Source: Ctena decussata
Taxonomy: Eukaryota; Mollusca; Bivalvia; Lucinida; Lucinidae
Assembly (NCBI GenBank): GCA_963989385.1
Contig: OZ022498.1
Coordinates: 104,827,298 to 104,891,297, forward strand
DNA: 64,000 bases
Direction: 5' to 3'
This document shows, one piece after another, positions 41,703 to 54,292 of the stretch. Within the stretch, counting starts at the first letter, position 1. Every line of letters begins with the position of its first letter. A model generated the notes under the pieces. It saw nothing but the letters and a program-made list of their open reading frames with translations. It ran no database searches and was not told the origin of the DNA. A program made the position numbers and the translations under genes.

Positions 41703-43420
41703 TTATTTTACCATAGATTTTGGCCCGGAGACATCTCGAGAAACGCCCAGGAGACTCAAAAATGACCATCTGCTCACCTGAGTAATTTCTACAGAGGATA
41801 GGCCTATCTGTTCTGTTGTGCTTCTTCCGACAGTGAAACCAGCCTTTTGTTCAGCGATAATCTCTTCAACTTGGGTTTTTAGCCCGTTAAAGATGACTTT
41901 CAGCATGACTTTATTTTGAGGCTGATGGTTCTGTAGTTCTGACAGAGTTGGCCCTCTTGAGGGAGCGTAGTAACCAGCGACAGAGTCATTGGGGTCGGCC
42001 ATTCTTCTGTTGTTCAGAACTTTTTATAGACCTTTCATGGTCTTCCTGCCTGCTTGAACAATTTAAACTGAAGTATAATCAACCCCGGAAGACTTTTCCC
42101 TTTTCAGTGCAGCTACTACAATCTAAGCTGCCTCGCAAAGGATCGGTTGTAGATATTTTCTCTTAGTGCCAAGTGCAGTCCAGAACTGTATTGTGACCAT
42201 GACACATGGTTGTATAGCTCTGAGCAATATTCTGTCGATCTGCTGAGAATTTGGTGCTCTTTCAGACATGTTCCAGACGAGTCCTAGATATTTGTTGATC
42301 TACCCTGTTTTCCTGAAGTTAGATCCTTCACCATCTGTTACGCTGATATTTTTGTTCAGGCAAGTTTCAATCTCCTCGAACTGTCCTCCTTTGCTTTCTT
42401 CAGGGTCTTTTGCACACTCTTGTCGGCTGTCCTGTATTCTTTCACTCGTTCTGTTTCATGCCGGCTCTTCTTCGAATCTCTCCTTCATCACAGCGAGATC
42501 AAGAACATATCTGGTGACACAGGCCGTTGTCCTCTGACGTTCCTTCCTAAGTATCTCACTAGCTGTGTTAGTCAATGTTGTATTGTAGTTTGTTATCATG
42601 CTATCTATGTCAGTCATCATCCCTCAGACTGATGAATGGTGCGAATTTCCCGCCTATTGTTACTTGGAACGTGCTTGTCCACATCTGGGATTTGAATCTC
42701 AGTCTTGGCAGGGTTGTCTTTCTGGTCTCCTTCAGACGATCTTGAGAGGTAATCATCAACAGGTAATGTACACTTCATATGTCTGTGCTGAAAAAAGCTC
42801 CTTGTCCTCCTCGTTGGAACCGCTTCCTCACCAAGATGTAGTTAATCTGGTCTTAATGCTTCCTGTCTCGGCTGTGCTATGTCCATCTTGTGGATGGTTT
42901 GTGGGGCCCAGGTTTTTGTCAGTACAGGTTGTTAAAGATGCTAATTTAGGAGTTTGAGACCCCGCTCATTTGTCTCGGCATTGCCGTAGGGTCCTAATAC
43001 GTCTCTCCAGACTGTTTGTGATTCCTTCCACTTGCCATTCCAATCACATTGTACAACCAGAATGTCCTTCGTAATTTACTGGAGTTACTGGTAGAAATGG
43101 TCTACCTTCTTGCTCAGATCTTTATGTTTGTGTTGTGACATTGAAAGGAGCTGCTCGCAAACGGAGAGTCTGCTGTAGACTGGTTGGCAAACCTTGTGTC
43201 TGTCATCTGTTGACATTTCACCAAAGTTCTCAATGCATATCTCAGAGCTCCAGTATGTTCCGGAAGTACCTGTCCATTTTGTGGATCAGCTCTTCAAGTT
43301 TCCCGGATGGCCTCAGAGCCCTCACATACCAGTTTTCTACTGAGATGTTCTCCCTACCTCTCATTTTCTCGACCTTAGTCACATCAGTCGCACACTTATC
43401 AACTACATGTACTTACTAAC
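41703..43420 (-). pseudogene. Decayed non-LTR retrotransposon (APE endonuclease and RT)
   Basis: On the minus strand near 43380-43220 the frame reads VRALRPSGKLEELIHKMDRY, like the start of APE endonucleases (W-VRTL-GKLEEL-RY), followed by stops and FGEMSTD-like codons. Near 41940-41800 it reads KVMLKVIFNGLK and IIAEQKAGFTVGRSTTEQI, the RT palm segment typical of LINEs. The parts between are full of stops and frameshifts. The clade (RTE, CR1 or Jockey-like) cannot be fixed. Confidence 0.65.
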
Positions 43421-43492
43421 GTCAAACGGTAGGCGTGATCATTCTTAAGCTGGGCCCCGACAGACCCAGTATTTAAGTATCATTGGGGGCCG

Positions 43493-43712
43493 GGCCGCGT
43501 AGCGCAGTCGGTAGCGCGTCTGACATAAGCCAGAGGTCCCGGGTTTGATACCCGATCCGGCCACTTACTTTCATTTCCCCTTCCGCTGATTCAAGAAGGG
43601 CAGTTGTCAGTCACTGGTGAAATTAAGTGCACTTAATACTGGTCTAAGCCTGCCCAGGAACATGGCCATAGCTGTTTACCGTGGACGTTAAACAATAACA
43701 CAACAACAAAAA
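43493..43712 (+). repeat. Complete tRNA-derived SINE
   Basis: The tRNA-like head has an A box (TAGCGCAGTCGGTAGCGC, from about 43499) and a B box (GGGTTTGATACCCGATCC). A body of ~140 bp follows, with TTCCGCTGATTCAAGAAGGG and TAGCTGTTTACCGTGGACGT, then an ACAACAACAAAAAG tail. The body is shared with 11869-12075, which shows a dispersed family rather than a tRNA gene. Confidence 0.8.
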
Positions 43713-46700
43713 GTATCCTTGGGTCTGTCTTCCAAAATGTTACTTGGGCAAAAGTCAACCTGATGGAGGCCACACTTCTTCAGGCTTATTATGTTGACCA
43801 CAACCGAATTCCAAGAAAATTATATGGCTCGCCTTGGTCATCAGCACGTGTCGGTTGGCTAAAAGTATTATTCCATCCCGGGAGTTGATCTCTTCTAGGA
43901 AGACGTTCACTCTTTGATGTTGAGTCTACACCAACCCAAATTGACCCCTAGGCTTGGGAGACCTATGGAGGTGGAAGTGGCTTCTTGGTTTCTCCAAGCA
44001 AGCCACTAAATATAATACAACAAACAGAAAGGGCCAAGCTGATTAGGCCTATCATAATCAACAATGATCTCTGAAATCTAGATGTTGTACCAAGATGAGC
44101 ACGGCTCGCTCGGGTCTTGCAGCTAACACACGACTGTTGAACTCATGCTGGTGCTCTATACTGGCCGTTGACTGCTTCTAGGAAGTCTTCAACCCAGTGA
44201 TGCTGTTTTCACAGATGTTCTTTAGCACGTTTTGTCCACAGACCTAGCAATGAATTCCTAGGTGGACTGCCAACCAAGGCTAACGATTGCACCTACCCTT
44301 CTACATGTAGTTCTTATTACCCTCCCAGGGTGATGAGATCCATCTGCCCACATGCAACCGTTAGTTTTGGACAACATGGTAACATGACGATTAGGTTATA
44401 CTATGCATTTATACACTTTTAAGTTCGAAATAGCCCTGGGTCCACAATTTTTTTAAATGAAATTTTATCTTTATACCGTATAATCGAATCATATTGTACA
44501 TTTTGTATAAATTGTATTTTACATATAAATATGTCCATATAAAACGTACATACATATGTAACATATATAAATCAGTAGCACATATAAATATGTATATATT
44601 CTCCTTTAAAAAGCTTCCACTTTGTAAGGGAACTTTATAAAATGTCTATTTACTACATTATTTTGATACAGATCAAACAGGGTTGCGGCTTAATGAAGGG
44701 TAGCCTTTTTCTTCATGGTTTGTATAAAATTAATATGTATGACTGACATGTGTAGCAAATTTGCATCAAATTGGACGTTTATATATTTATTTAAACATTT
44801 CAGTGTTCATCAACAAAATTCCAACCAAAATGCCTTATTCCATGCCAATGAGAGACAGTCGTAGTTTAAATTTAAATAGTTTGGATTAAGAGAATTTTGC
44901 ATTCATATATCTCATTTTACTGTGGCACGCCCGTTATCTCGAAGAAAAATGCTATGCACTTAAAAACTGTCACAGGCTATATGCAAAACCTCCATACTGA
45001 AATAAAATCAAAATCTTTTAGAAGTGATTCAGAACATAACATTTTTCAAGGGTGGGGTCAAAATTATGAAAATTATACTACTGGTAATTATCCCTTCGTG
45101 GGACCCCTTTGTTGACATTAACATCACCTTATTAGAACACATTTGTGGCAACATATATATGGGTGTAATTTAATACAAAATTAAGACAACCGGATTTTTT
45201 TCAAAAGTTAAAAAATTCAGAGAAAATAGTCAATTTTTGTCATTTTTACAAATTCAGCCCTCTAGCGCCCCAGAGGGATTTCTCAGAATGTCTCCGGGCT
45301 TTATTATGTCCAGAGGGGTACAGGCTATAACATCCACATGGTTGCCAAACTCTACTCTTTAGGGAGAGCGAAAGTGTTATCTAGCGTAGCTACAGATTTC
45401 GGGCCTAGCACTAATACAGGTGTTGCAATGGCATAGACAGGTGCAATGATGTCTGTTGATGCCTTTCAATAGCCTGACCGGACACCACAGTATTTACAGA
45501 CGTCTTCTAGTAGATTAAGATGCTACCCTTTTATCTATAGTCCTCTTTGTAAAGCCTTATCTGCAGTGTTACGTACGTTACGAAGAATGCGTTACCAAAC
45601 AGGGTTATTAGCATTATAGGGTGTGCTTTTATGTCTGCCACTACAGTGGTATTTTAGCATACTGGCAGGGGACATTTGGTGGCCAGATCTGGTATAATAC
45701 TCATAAAAGATGAATAATCGAAGCCTGGGATGGCAAAAAGTAGATGTCCTGTAATGTTCTAAGCCGGCATAGCAGTGAAAAACGTGACCTTGTAGTAAGT
45801 TAACCTCGCACAACAGTCGCCTTTTCTGTTTTCTCAAAATGCTTTGACTATCACAACCTTTTTAGATGAGTTGAGATGCCAGAGCTGGTGTAACAGTAGT
45901 CAGCTGATGCCTGAAGCTTGCATTTGAGTAAATGTTTTGTAGTTGTAAGAGCTTGAACAACAGTTTAAGAATTGTTTTATAGTAGATTTTGATGATTTAG
46001 TTTCCTTGGTGATTTGAAGTGTAGCCATAATACTTTCACTCCTTCTTTTCCATATATACATAAAGTCTCTATATATATTAACACCTTGAATTATAGTTGG
46101 CTTTATTCACATATGATATCATAACTGTTAAACGGCAAATGTAGTATTAAGATTCCAAGAGTAATAGGGTATAACCCTTGGAATTGGGGATGGCTTGGAC
46201 CATTATTATAATTTTCATCCCACTCCCTCCCCTACCTCGCTGGATTTTTTTTCTGTAGTTTACTTCTACCGTATGCCTATTCATATTTAGACAAAGTTTC
46301 AAGTCACTGTTTTGACCTTTCTAAAAAATCAATAGATTTCAGGTACGAAATTACAATGAATTCTGTTTTAGACAGTTAAATGCCTGTGCAAAAAAACACA
46401 AAAAACATATGATGACTTAGTTTTGAGGAGCAAATGTACCAGCTTCAGATACAATAATCAGAATATTCTGATGCTTCTGAAGTAAACATGACACACAAGG
46501 CTTGAATACAGCAGACTTGGTTTGATTTGATGTTTTCCTGAGAAATTCTGAACAGTGAAAAACACGCCTCATGCAATCTGGAGCGTTTCACTATTTCAGA
46601 TAATCTCTATAAGCCTATTAGCCACTGGATGAAAACTAATTAAAACAGTACACTGATCTAATCAGCCTTCACAAAACCGCTTAAAGACAGGGTACTTATA

Positions 46701-47789
46701 AACGGAAGTATTTGATTATAATTCTTAGCAGTTTTCTCTCATTTTTTCCAGACAAGTTATATACTGATGAGTCTCATTATGAATGTTTAGGAGATTTTAT
46801 TCAGACGAGGACCAACATAATGTCGTATGGGCAATAGCAGTATTTAGATTCGATTTATTATATATACTTCCAATAAACTTCCTATAAACCTGTCTGGCTT
46901 AACGTAAATTACATGCGAAGCAGTAGGACTGATACAAAAAACTTTTATGTTACAGTTGTTGAATAAGTTTACATAAAAACAGAACCGCTCGTTAGAATCG
47001 AAACCACAAGTCGATGAGTTTCAAAATGTCTATCGACAATTTTTGATATTCTTGATTGAATATATGAAATACTCCTGAATATCTAAAAACTTATTCTCGA
47101 CTTGTTGATGTGTATTTTATGTCTAAAAGTAGTTTGAAAATGGATTATTGTCCACTTTATAAACTAGAAAAATCTATAAATATAAAACAGGCATAATACC
47201 ATATAATTTCTCATTTATTTGAATCTCTTTATATTAATTTATATAACTTATTACCATTTGGTAACGTAAACTACATAACACTGAATTATCTGAATTAAAT
47301 TTTATGTGCTCACAGCTCACGGTTTTAAAATGCTTGCATGTTTTTGTGTAAACACCATAAAGATAATGTTTATGGCTATTAAGATGCATTAGATTCCAGA
47401 TGGTAACTGTAAACAATTTTTGTATCGTAAACAACACATGCTTTTGAAGCAAACTGTTTTTTTTTTTTTTTTAAATACAAATGTTGAGCTAGAAATATAT
47501 AATAGCTTGCTGATAAAGGTGAAATTTACTAAACCTGAAAGTTTTGTTCATATGTTTATGAATTGTAGTCCTTGATTTATAGACTATCAAAGTTATTCCT
47601 ATTAATGCATGTATTTTCAGAAAATAAGTGAACGGACGGCCACAAACACATTTAATTGAAAAGAAATTCTTCTAGTATGCTTTACAATTGTCGCATGAGG
47701 TTTTCAAAGTGTTCAGCATTTAACTACAGTGATATTTATACCCCAAATGTACAATTGCCATTTTCTAAACTGTTTTTCGTGATTTTGCA
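43713..47789. other. No gene recognised; AT-rich, old repeats
   Basis: 43713-44350 is mixed-composition DNA without a usable frame. 44450-44620 is rich in ATATAAAT-type motifs. 45240-45380 has a segment inverted relative to 41645. 46000-47780 shows nothing distinctive except a T run near 47457. Confidence 0.4.
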
Positions 47790-47945
47790 CTTAATGACCT
47801 TTGACCTCGTTTATACGTGACAGAATGGGCAGTCAGGTTTGGCAACCGGCAAAAAATTAACAAGGACATATCAATATGTATTTCTAGCATGGTTGCCCAT
47901 CATGCCGCGAAAGTGCCCACAAACTCATTTTCTAGAGCACTTTTC
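47790..47945 (-). repeat. Inverted partner of the repeat at 40141
   Basis: Read on the minus strand it gives GAGTTTGTGGGCACTTTCGC then GGCAT, and later TTGCCGGTTGCCA and GAGGTCAAAGGTCATTAAGT, in the same order as 40150-40300. Identity is roughly three quarters by eye. Confidence 0.55.
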
Positions 47946-48873
47946 TCGAATCCGCCACCTGACTATATATTTTACAATAGAAATAGAAAACAGACGCAGA
48001 TATTCAAAACTTTCTTTTTTTTTTTTGTCGTAGATCTACATTCGATTTCTACAAACAATGCAACATGTTGATAACTATTTTGAAATCAGGCCAATTTCAA
48101 GATTGACCGCGGTCCATTTTGGAATTCCAAATTGGACAGCTCAATTTTGAGATAGGTCGTTGTCGCTACCCAGTGTCAAAATTACGGTTGTGGGTGCCTA
48201 CCGACATAACTTACTTATTCATGAAAGTTATTGTCAGACATATAACAAAACACACTTCCATTTAATCTGCGCCGATTATCTTTTTCTAAAGATTTTTCTT
48301 GTTTATTTTGTTTTTTAGGACAGGATATGGGATTTGATTATATCAGTTCTGATCATTGCTTATCTTCTTACTTTGCATAAATTGAGACATAACTGCCGGT
48401 ACTTTGCACAGGAGGAAGATGGTAAATGTGTTGCAGTTTGAACGTTGAAAAACCTGCCCGACTGAAGAATCACTTTAACCTACCTAAGGTGAGTTTTTTT
48501 AATATTTGCAGACGTAAATTTTGTCGTCTGCTTTTTGGTGCTTAAAGTGTCAAGGCTTTCTCGCAATATTTAAAAAGAGATACACCGTTCAAGTTTGTGA
48601 CTTCCTGTTTACCTTTCTGGAGGAGGAAGACGTTCCTAACAGGAATCAACTCTTAAAGAAAGAATTTTCTTCTCATAGGAGCAAATTCTTTCCTTTAAGA
48701 CTTGAACCACATTCTAAAGGGAGTAAAACTGAAAATGCCAGTTGCTTCTCCTTGGAGGGTACACGTTCGCCTATTTTCATGGCCCAACCTCGCTACTGAT
48801 TAATAGAAATATTTGACAATAACAATCCGGTTTTTTTTTCGTTTCATAATTTGATGAATAATTTATAATCACT
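47946..48873. other. No gene recognised
   Basis: The frame at 48521-48799 (plus) is open for 92 codons but matches no domain I know and has no clear splice context. It could be a repeat remnant. Confidence 0.35.
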
Positions 48874-49414
48874 TTTATCTCCCCTCCACCTATGATAACA
48901 CCAGAAAATACTACAGAGGGATTAAGTCCCTTTGCTCGTAGATTCCGTGTACATAAAACCCTTATTCTGATCAGCCTTAGCAATGAAAGAGAGAGGGATA
49001 CATTAATTGTGAAGACATTAGGCCATTAAAGCCCGACACAGGGTCAACACTGAGCCAGCGCAGAGCCAACCTTCGCTCAACGCAGGACCAATGCTGGCCC
49101 CTGCCACACTAATAATTTGCAAAGTCATGTTAAGCATGCCTAACCACAAAAATTGCATCCCCCACTCAGTCAAAGCACAGGTCAAAATGGACAAAACTCG
49201 CAATAACAACTCCTGAGCTGCTGTTGGATACGGCACAGTTGATTAATGACCATGCCGTACCGTTTTTTTATTTATCCTGGAAAAATACAGCACATACTGC
49301 AAATGATCCAAATTTTATCAGCTAGACAATATAATGAAAGGATACACAAATATCCCAAAGTAAAAATACCCTTATAACCTTACTCCCAAAGCAGATGGGA
49401 CAAGACTCGTGCCA
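48874..49414 (-). repeat. Split direct repeat, copy B2
   Basis: 541 bp, nearly identical to 49744-50284 at a constant offset of 870 bp. It starts TTTATCTCCCCTCCACCTAT and ends CAAGACTCGTGCCA on the plus strand. The 72-codon frame inside it is duplicated with it and is not a gene. Confidence 0.85.
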
Positions 49415-49743
49415 AAACTTTACTATAAAATCAAATATGTGTGGAGGAGGAGGGAGGAGGAGGAAAATTAAAATGTCCCTTTCTTCTGATTAACAGTTGT
49501 TAACTGCTTGACCACGCGGCAAAGACTGAATCATGCCACACTCTCGAGCGCGGACATCAAAGATCACACCGCCATCCAATAGAACCCAAGAAAGCGGACG
49601 GCAGCAGCCAATAATAAAAAAGGTTAACACGAGGCGCGTGCCCGATAACTAACAGTGCATTGAGGCTCACCACGGGAAAAACCATAGGGGGCAGCTAAAG
49701 GGTTGATGCTCGATAAAAAACGCTATCCTGCAGATAGCTTGCA
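49415..49743 (-). other. Spacer between direct repeats, proposed A2
   Basis: 329 bp unique within the window, with a GGAGGAGG-rich start and GC-richer DNA than its surroundings. In Ngaro-type elements A2 equals the 5'-terminal A1, so this sequence should occur at the start of full-length copies. Confidence 0.5.
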
Positions 49744-50284
49744 TTTATCTCCCCTCCACCTATGATAACACCAGAAAATACTACAGAGGGATTAAGTCCC
49801 TTTGCTCGTAGATTCCGTGTACATAAAACCCTTATTCTGATCAGCCTTAGCAATGAAAGAGAGAGGGATACATTAATTGTGAAGACATTAGGCCATTAAA
49901 GCCCGACACAGGGTCAACACTGAGCCAGCGCAGAGCCAACCTTCGCTCAACGCAGGACCAATGCTGGCCCCTGCCACACTAATAATTTGCAAAGTCATGT
50001 TAAGCATGCCTAACCACAAAAATTGCATCCCCCACTCAGTCAAAGCACAGGTCAAAATGGACAAAACTCGCAATAACAACTCCTGAGCTGCTGTTGGATA
50101 CGGCACAGTTGATTAATGACCATGCCGTACCGGTTTTTTATTTATCCTGGAAAAATACAGCACATACTGCAAATGATCCAAATTTTATCAGCTAGACAAT
50201 ATAATGAAAGGATACACAAATATCCCAAAGTAAAAATACCCTTATAACCTTACTCCCAAAGCAGATGGGGCAAGACTCGTGCCA
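49744..50284 (-). repeat. Split direct repeat, copy B1
   Basis: Partner of 48874-49414 with only a few single-base differences. The low divergence implies that the two copies were made recently or at the same retrotransposition event. Confidence 0.85.
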
Positions 50285-50755
50285 TAAAAACCAATGCACA
50301 GGTGGCCAGATGTTCAACTAATCTGATCCCCTGGCCAACTGCGCAATGGTTTGCCCCATCCCCAAAAACGAAAGCAGCAGCAGGTACATGTAGATGAACA
50401 AGAGTTGTCGAGTTTAATCCGCGGCATTTAAATTGATGATAAAATTACCACAACCGTCATCAATTGAAAATGTCACAATGTCCTTAAGCATCATCTATCA
50501 TTTTATCCCTAGACTCAGCTAGCAAACGCAAGCTGCTTAAATTTTGACCCAACACCTGAGCCAAATAATTAGATTAAATCTATATAAACTGGGAGCCAGG
50601 CATCTAATATTTATATGTATTTTGGCAATGCTTAAAATCGAACTTTCTATATACATGTATTTCAGTTTATACCCTTAAATAAATGCTACATGGAGATCAG
50701 CAAACGCAGACCCCATGTAATGTCTTCGTTAAAATAATCCTTTATATTACCCTAG

Positions 50756-50790
<35 letters not shown>

Positions 50791-51137
50791 CCTTATTCTC
50801 GCAAAACCAACAGAATGCAAGTTGTATCGGATGTAACCAGCAAAAGCAGGCTACCAGATTCAGTAAGCAGTCCCTAGCCAAAAATTGTTTCAGACCTTAG
50901 TCACCTTACATATATACACAGAAAGAAAAACCAACTAAGGTCTCATTGATACTGAGCGAAATTACATGTTGGAGGTAGCCAGCAAACGCAGGCACCCCTT
51001 TCAGCCTCACAGTTCTCTATATACATGTACACTCCACTGTTCTATAAAATACGTAAAATGAGTTCCTGCCAACGCTAGGAACCCCCTTGTTCCAATTCTA
51101 TTCAAGCAAGTCCCAACTAGCTCAAGCGTTAATAAAG
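50285..51137 (-). other. Non-coding stretch downstream of the recombinase
   Basis: Contains a poly(A/T) run at 50755-50787. A loose ~130-bp repeat contains CAGCAAACGCAG and TATATACATGTA (near 50640-50710, 50975-51030). Confidence 0.4.
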
Positions 51138-51672
51138 TCATGCCGAATGCACCCTTATATATTTCCTAAATGCATTGCTATTCCAACGGCCCAATGCACG
51201 TATCATGGCATCAGAGTAGCCCATTTCCGCCCTGTGGGAAGCAGAACCTATCCGGAAACTGTGGGATTTGTATCTTGAACTGTCCAAATTACAAAAACTA
51301 AGAGATCTGTGCAGCTGCTTGTCAAAAATGGCCCTTGAAATTGGTTTCCCTACTACCGAACAGAACAATGGACCAGCAGCTGAACCCCTCACTCTCGTAT
51401 ATTCTGAAATAGCTTGAACGGCAGAAAAACAAGCAGGCCCCCTTCCAAAACTAATCTTATGTGGACTTTTAGTTAGATTATGTTTAAAATGTCTAAAAAT
51501 GACTTCGACCAGCCATTCCCCATTAACTGAACAAAACTTGATATCAGCAAATTGGACCACATTCTGTGCACCAGACTCATTTGACGCAATTTCATTATTT
51601 AGGAGCTGGGCTCTTCGCCTTTTGCTTGTCTTGTTTTTCTTACTGTGCCGTCTTTGTTTTCCTTTCCCATTT
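51138..51672 (-). pseudogene. Tyrosine recombinase, C-terminal catalytic part
   Basis: About 178 codons. The catalytic C-terminal motifs are present: HSFRIG (His-x-x-Arg), then ALGRW (Trp at the second histidine position, as in DIRS-type enzymes), and the nucleophile Tyr in FRKYIR, close to the end. The N-terminal part, including the first catalytic Arg, is missing or replaced: the frame runs upstream into a MITE at 51673, and upstream of the MITE an in-frame stop follows soon. DIRS-type recombinases insert circular cDNA without target duplication (family knowledge). Crypton recombinases share these motifs, but the split direct repeats favour Ngaro/PAT. Confidence 0.75.
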
Positions 51673-51908
51673 GAGCCACGACACGAGAAAACCAACAATG
51701 TGGTTGTGCGCCCAGCGCAGACTCAGATCAGCCTGGGCATCCGCCCAGTCTGATCAGAGTCTTCGCTGGCCGCATGGAGGTAGCTTAGACCCTTAGCTAC
51801 CCTTTAAGCGCTTAGCGAAGAGTCTGATCGGACTAGGCGGATGCCCAGGCTGATCTGCGTCTGCACTGGGCGCACAACCACATTGTTGGTTTTCTCGTGT
51901 CGCGGCTC
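51673..51908. mobile_element. MITE with GAGCC..GGCTC inverted ends, copy 2
   Basis: GAGCCACGACACGAGAAAAC at the left and GTTTTCTCGTGTCGCGGCTC at the right, with ATTT at 51669-51672 and 51909-51912. It is 236 bp with internal inverted CAGACTCAGATCAGCCTGGG segments. Same family as 667-901. Confidence 0.85.
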
Positions 51909-51912
51909 ATTT

Positions 51913-53024
51913 GATGTTTGGGTCTAGAATCTACTTTATTGCATTACGTTGCATATGAAAGTTGCATAACTGTCACAACAATAGTAATCAACTTTGTTAC
52001 TCATTTTTCCAGTTATATGACACCGAAAAGCACATCGACTGACATATTATCAGCAATTTTGAAGGCTTTACCGGTTTTATAATAATTTGTGCTTCGACGA
52101 TTTTTACCACTGGTAGGTTGGTTGGTTGTTTCGGACTTAACGGTCCTTTGAGAAAGTATTTCATTCTATATTGGGCCGTCACCCTGAGGCGGGGAGAAAG
52201 AAAAGAGAAATGAAAGGCGAGAGAAAAATATCCAAACAGCCTCTACCTGCTGCAAGCACAATACACATGCAGGTCCTTGTCCTACTTTTATCCAGGTAAG
52301 TAGGACGTCCCGGCACTAGAAGTTATAACCAGCACCATCGGCTCGGGACTATTATTGTCACATGGTGCTCTTTGATTGGTTAATAATACTGGTAAGGTTG
52401 AAAGTGATGTTTGAGTGAAATCTAGAAATCAGTTTTGTTCGATATTATGGATATTGTAAAAAAAATAAGTATTTTTTATTTAGTCTATGGAGCCGATTTT
52501 GATGACTGGTGATTTTTAGCAAATCTTCTGTGCTTTTCTATGGGATAGGTAGTTGCTGGCTATCAACATCCTGTAGTGCTAGAAAATGCAGGGTAAGGTG
52601 ATGTTTCTTCTATCTTATCTTATTGACCAACAGTTTAGCTTGAAACTAGAGCAAATCTGGATAGTGAAGCAACATTGTATAAAAGGAGGCACACTGTCAC
52701 AGGCAGTAGGGGTCACTATAGAAGTCTATGGGAGAAACAATTGGTTCACGCTGCCCTACTCGGAGGTACATACATACAAGTATGCCTGCAAATGTCTTAT
52801 TTACACATGTAAAGTTACAGCAGGTACCTGTAAATGTTACGGTTTTACATGTAAAATTTTACACGTGTACCCACCAGTTTACAGGCACATCTCTAAACAT
52901 TGTAAGTTTTCTGTAAGAAGATACCGTGAAGCAAAGACCTCATCAAAGATTTCTCGTTTAACTGAGTCTGTTTATTTGCAGTAATGTAATTTGCAATAGT
53001 GCCCACCAACCCGTATAGACTCAA
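51913..53024. other. No gene recognised
   Basis: 52690-52910 contains several ACATGTAAAxTTACA-type palindromic motifs. The frame at 52586-52984 has no domain. Confidence 0.4.
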
Positions 53025-53874
53025 CCCGTATAGACTGGCTACGTGGAAACGCGTGTAGCACGGGCAAGTGTACTCGTAAATCGTATAGCACGGAGAAACA
53101 CGGCGTAGCACGGCGATTGTTTACGAGTGACTTTTCAGAAAATGTTAGATTTCACCGACAAATTAAGATGTAAGTTTCATCTAACACTTTTTAATTTCAA
53201 CCAGTATATCTTTCATATACCAACAATGGTTTATTTGGCAAAACTTACACTATTTTTAAGTATACTGCCACAAAGTCAAGCTCACCACTTTCCCTTCAAA
53301 CAGCTCTTTTGAGGCAATATTCTTGACAATTCTATTTTTACATGTTTATAATGCATCAGCATCTTCAGCAAGTTAGAATCCCTACGCTGAACCGATCAGA
53401 ATCAAACATAAATTGCGAATATACCTCAATGGGCGCTGCGGGATAACACGGGTGTGGCAACGGAGTAACACGGCTCAGTGTTTTCGAAAGACTACGGTAT
53501 AAAACGGGCACCGTTTTTCGTTTGGAATCATCAAAAGGAAAGAAATGAATAATGTGAACTTGTTTGTTTCCGGAAATCTTTAACTTTTAATAGACGAAGT
53601 AGTTGTCAAGCCGAGAATCCATTTATATACGGTGCGAGGTCCCTGTACGTGTCTCCATCTTTAAGTAGATGGGCAGGCAAAAACTAAATGGTTTCCAAAG
53701 TACGAACATGTTTCAGTGATTTTGACTGCTTCTCATATATACGGGTGCGGGCAGGGACGCGGACCACTGATCATGTACTGGGTTCCTGGCTTGAGCTTAG
53801 ACTTTTGCATCTTCATCAATAAACGTCTCAATTTAGCTTGCTTGAGCGTCGACCTGTGCTAGGCGCTGTTATAT

Positions 53875-54105
53875 GAGCCGCGACACGCAACATGGTGCTT
53901 AAGGGAAATGCAAATAGCAAAGGTTCAGATCAGTCTGCACCTTTGCAGACTAATCAGAGTCTTGCTGCTAACGAAGACCATATGTTGGTCCTTAGAATTT
54001 TACAGACACAAAATGAAGGCTGTTCGTAGATGCATGGACTCATAGACTGGTTTGAGTCTTTGCTGTTCGCGGATAGTTACCCAAACTTATTGTGTGACGC
54101 GGCTC
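53875..54105. mobile_element. MITE related to the GAGCC family, ATAT flanks
   Basis: GAGCCGCGACAC at the left and GTGTGACGCGGCTC at the right, flanked by ATAT (53871-53874, 54106-54109). The terminal motif and 4-bp duplication match the elements at 667 and 51673, but the interior is mostly different. Confidence 0.7.
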
Positions 54106-54292
54106 ATATGAGTGAAGCTGGCCGGAGTAGAGTACCTGAAGAGCACTAACTGTGTACGCTCGTTGTGTGTGAGCAACAGCTAAGCCCATCCTGCACACCC
54201 ATGCAGTCTTACGTGGCTTGGTGTATTTCAATTAACATGTAGAACGTTCAAACTGCTGTCAAAGGGTTTGATTGCACATATGTCTTTGCAGC

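Larger units (their letters stand above)
48874..51672 (-). mobile_element. 5'-truncated Ngaro/PAT-like tyrosine-recombinase retroelement
   Basis: Minus strand: a tyrosine recombinase C-terminus (51672-51138), about 850 bp of non-coding DNA, then direct repeats B1 (50284-49744) and B2 (49414-48874) separated by 329 bp. This B1-A2-B2 order is the 3' half of the split direct repeats (A1-ORFs-B1-A2-B2) known from Ngaro and PAT elements. The RT and the A1 repeat are not in the window. A MITE sits exactly at the upstream edge. Confidence 0.65.

Noticed and set aside
41206..41769. 187-codon minus-strand frame
   Set aside because: No domain recognised; it overlaps a dispersed inverted repeat and the edge of a decayed LINE.
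43497..43570. tRNA gene
   Set aside because: A tRNA-like fold is present, but the following ~140 bp are shared with 11869-12075, which marks a SINE.
48521..48799. 92-codon frame as a host exon
   Set aside because: No domain, no splice signals that stand out, and repeats on both sides.
49018..50106. Two identical 72-codon minus-strand frames
   Set aside because: They sit in the two B direct repeats; duplication of the repeat explains their identity.
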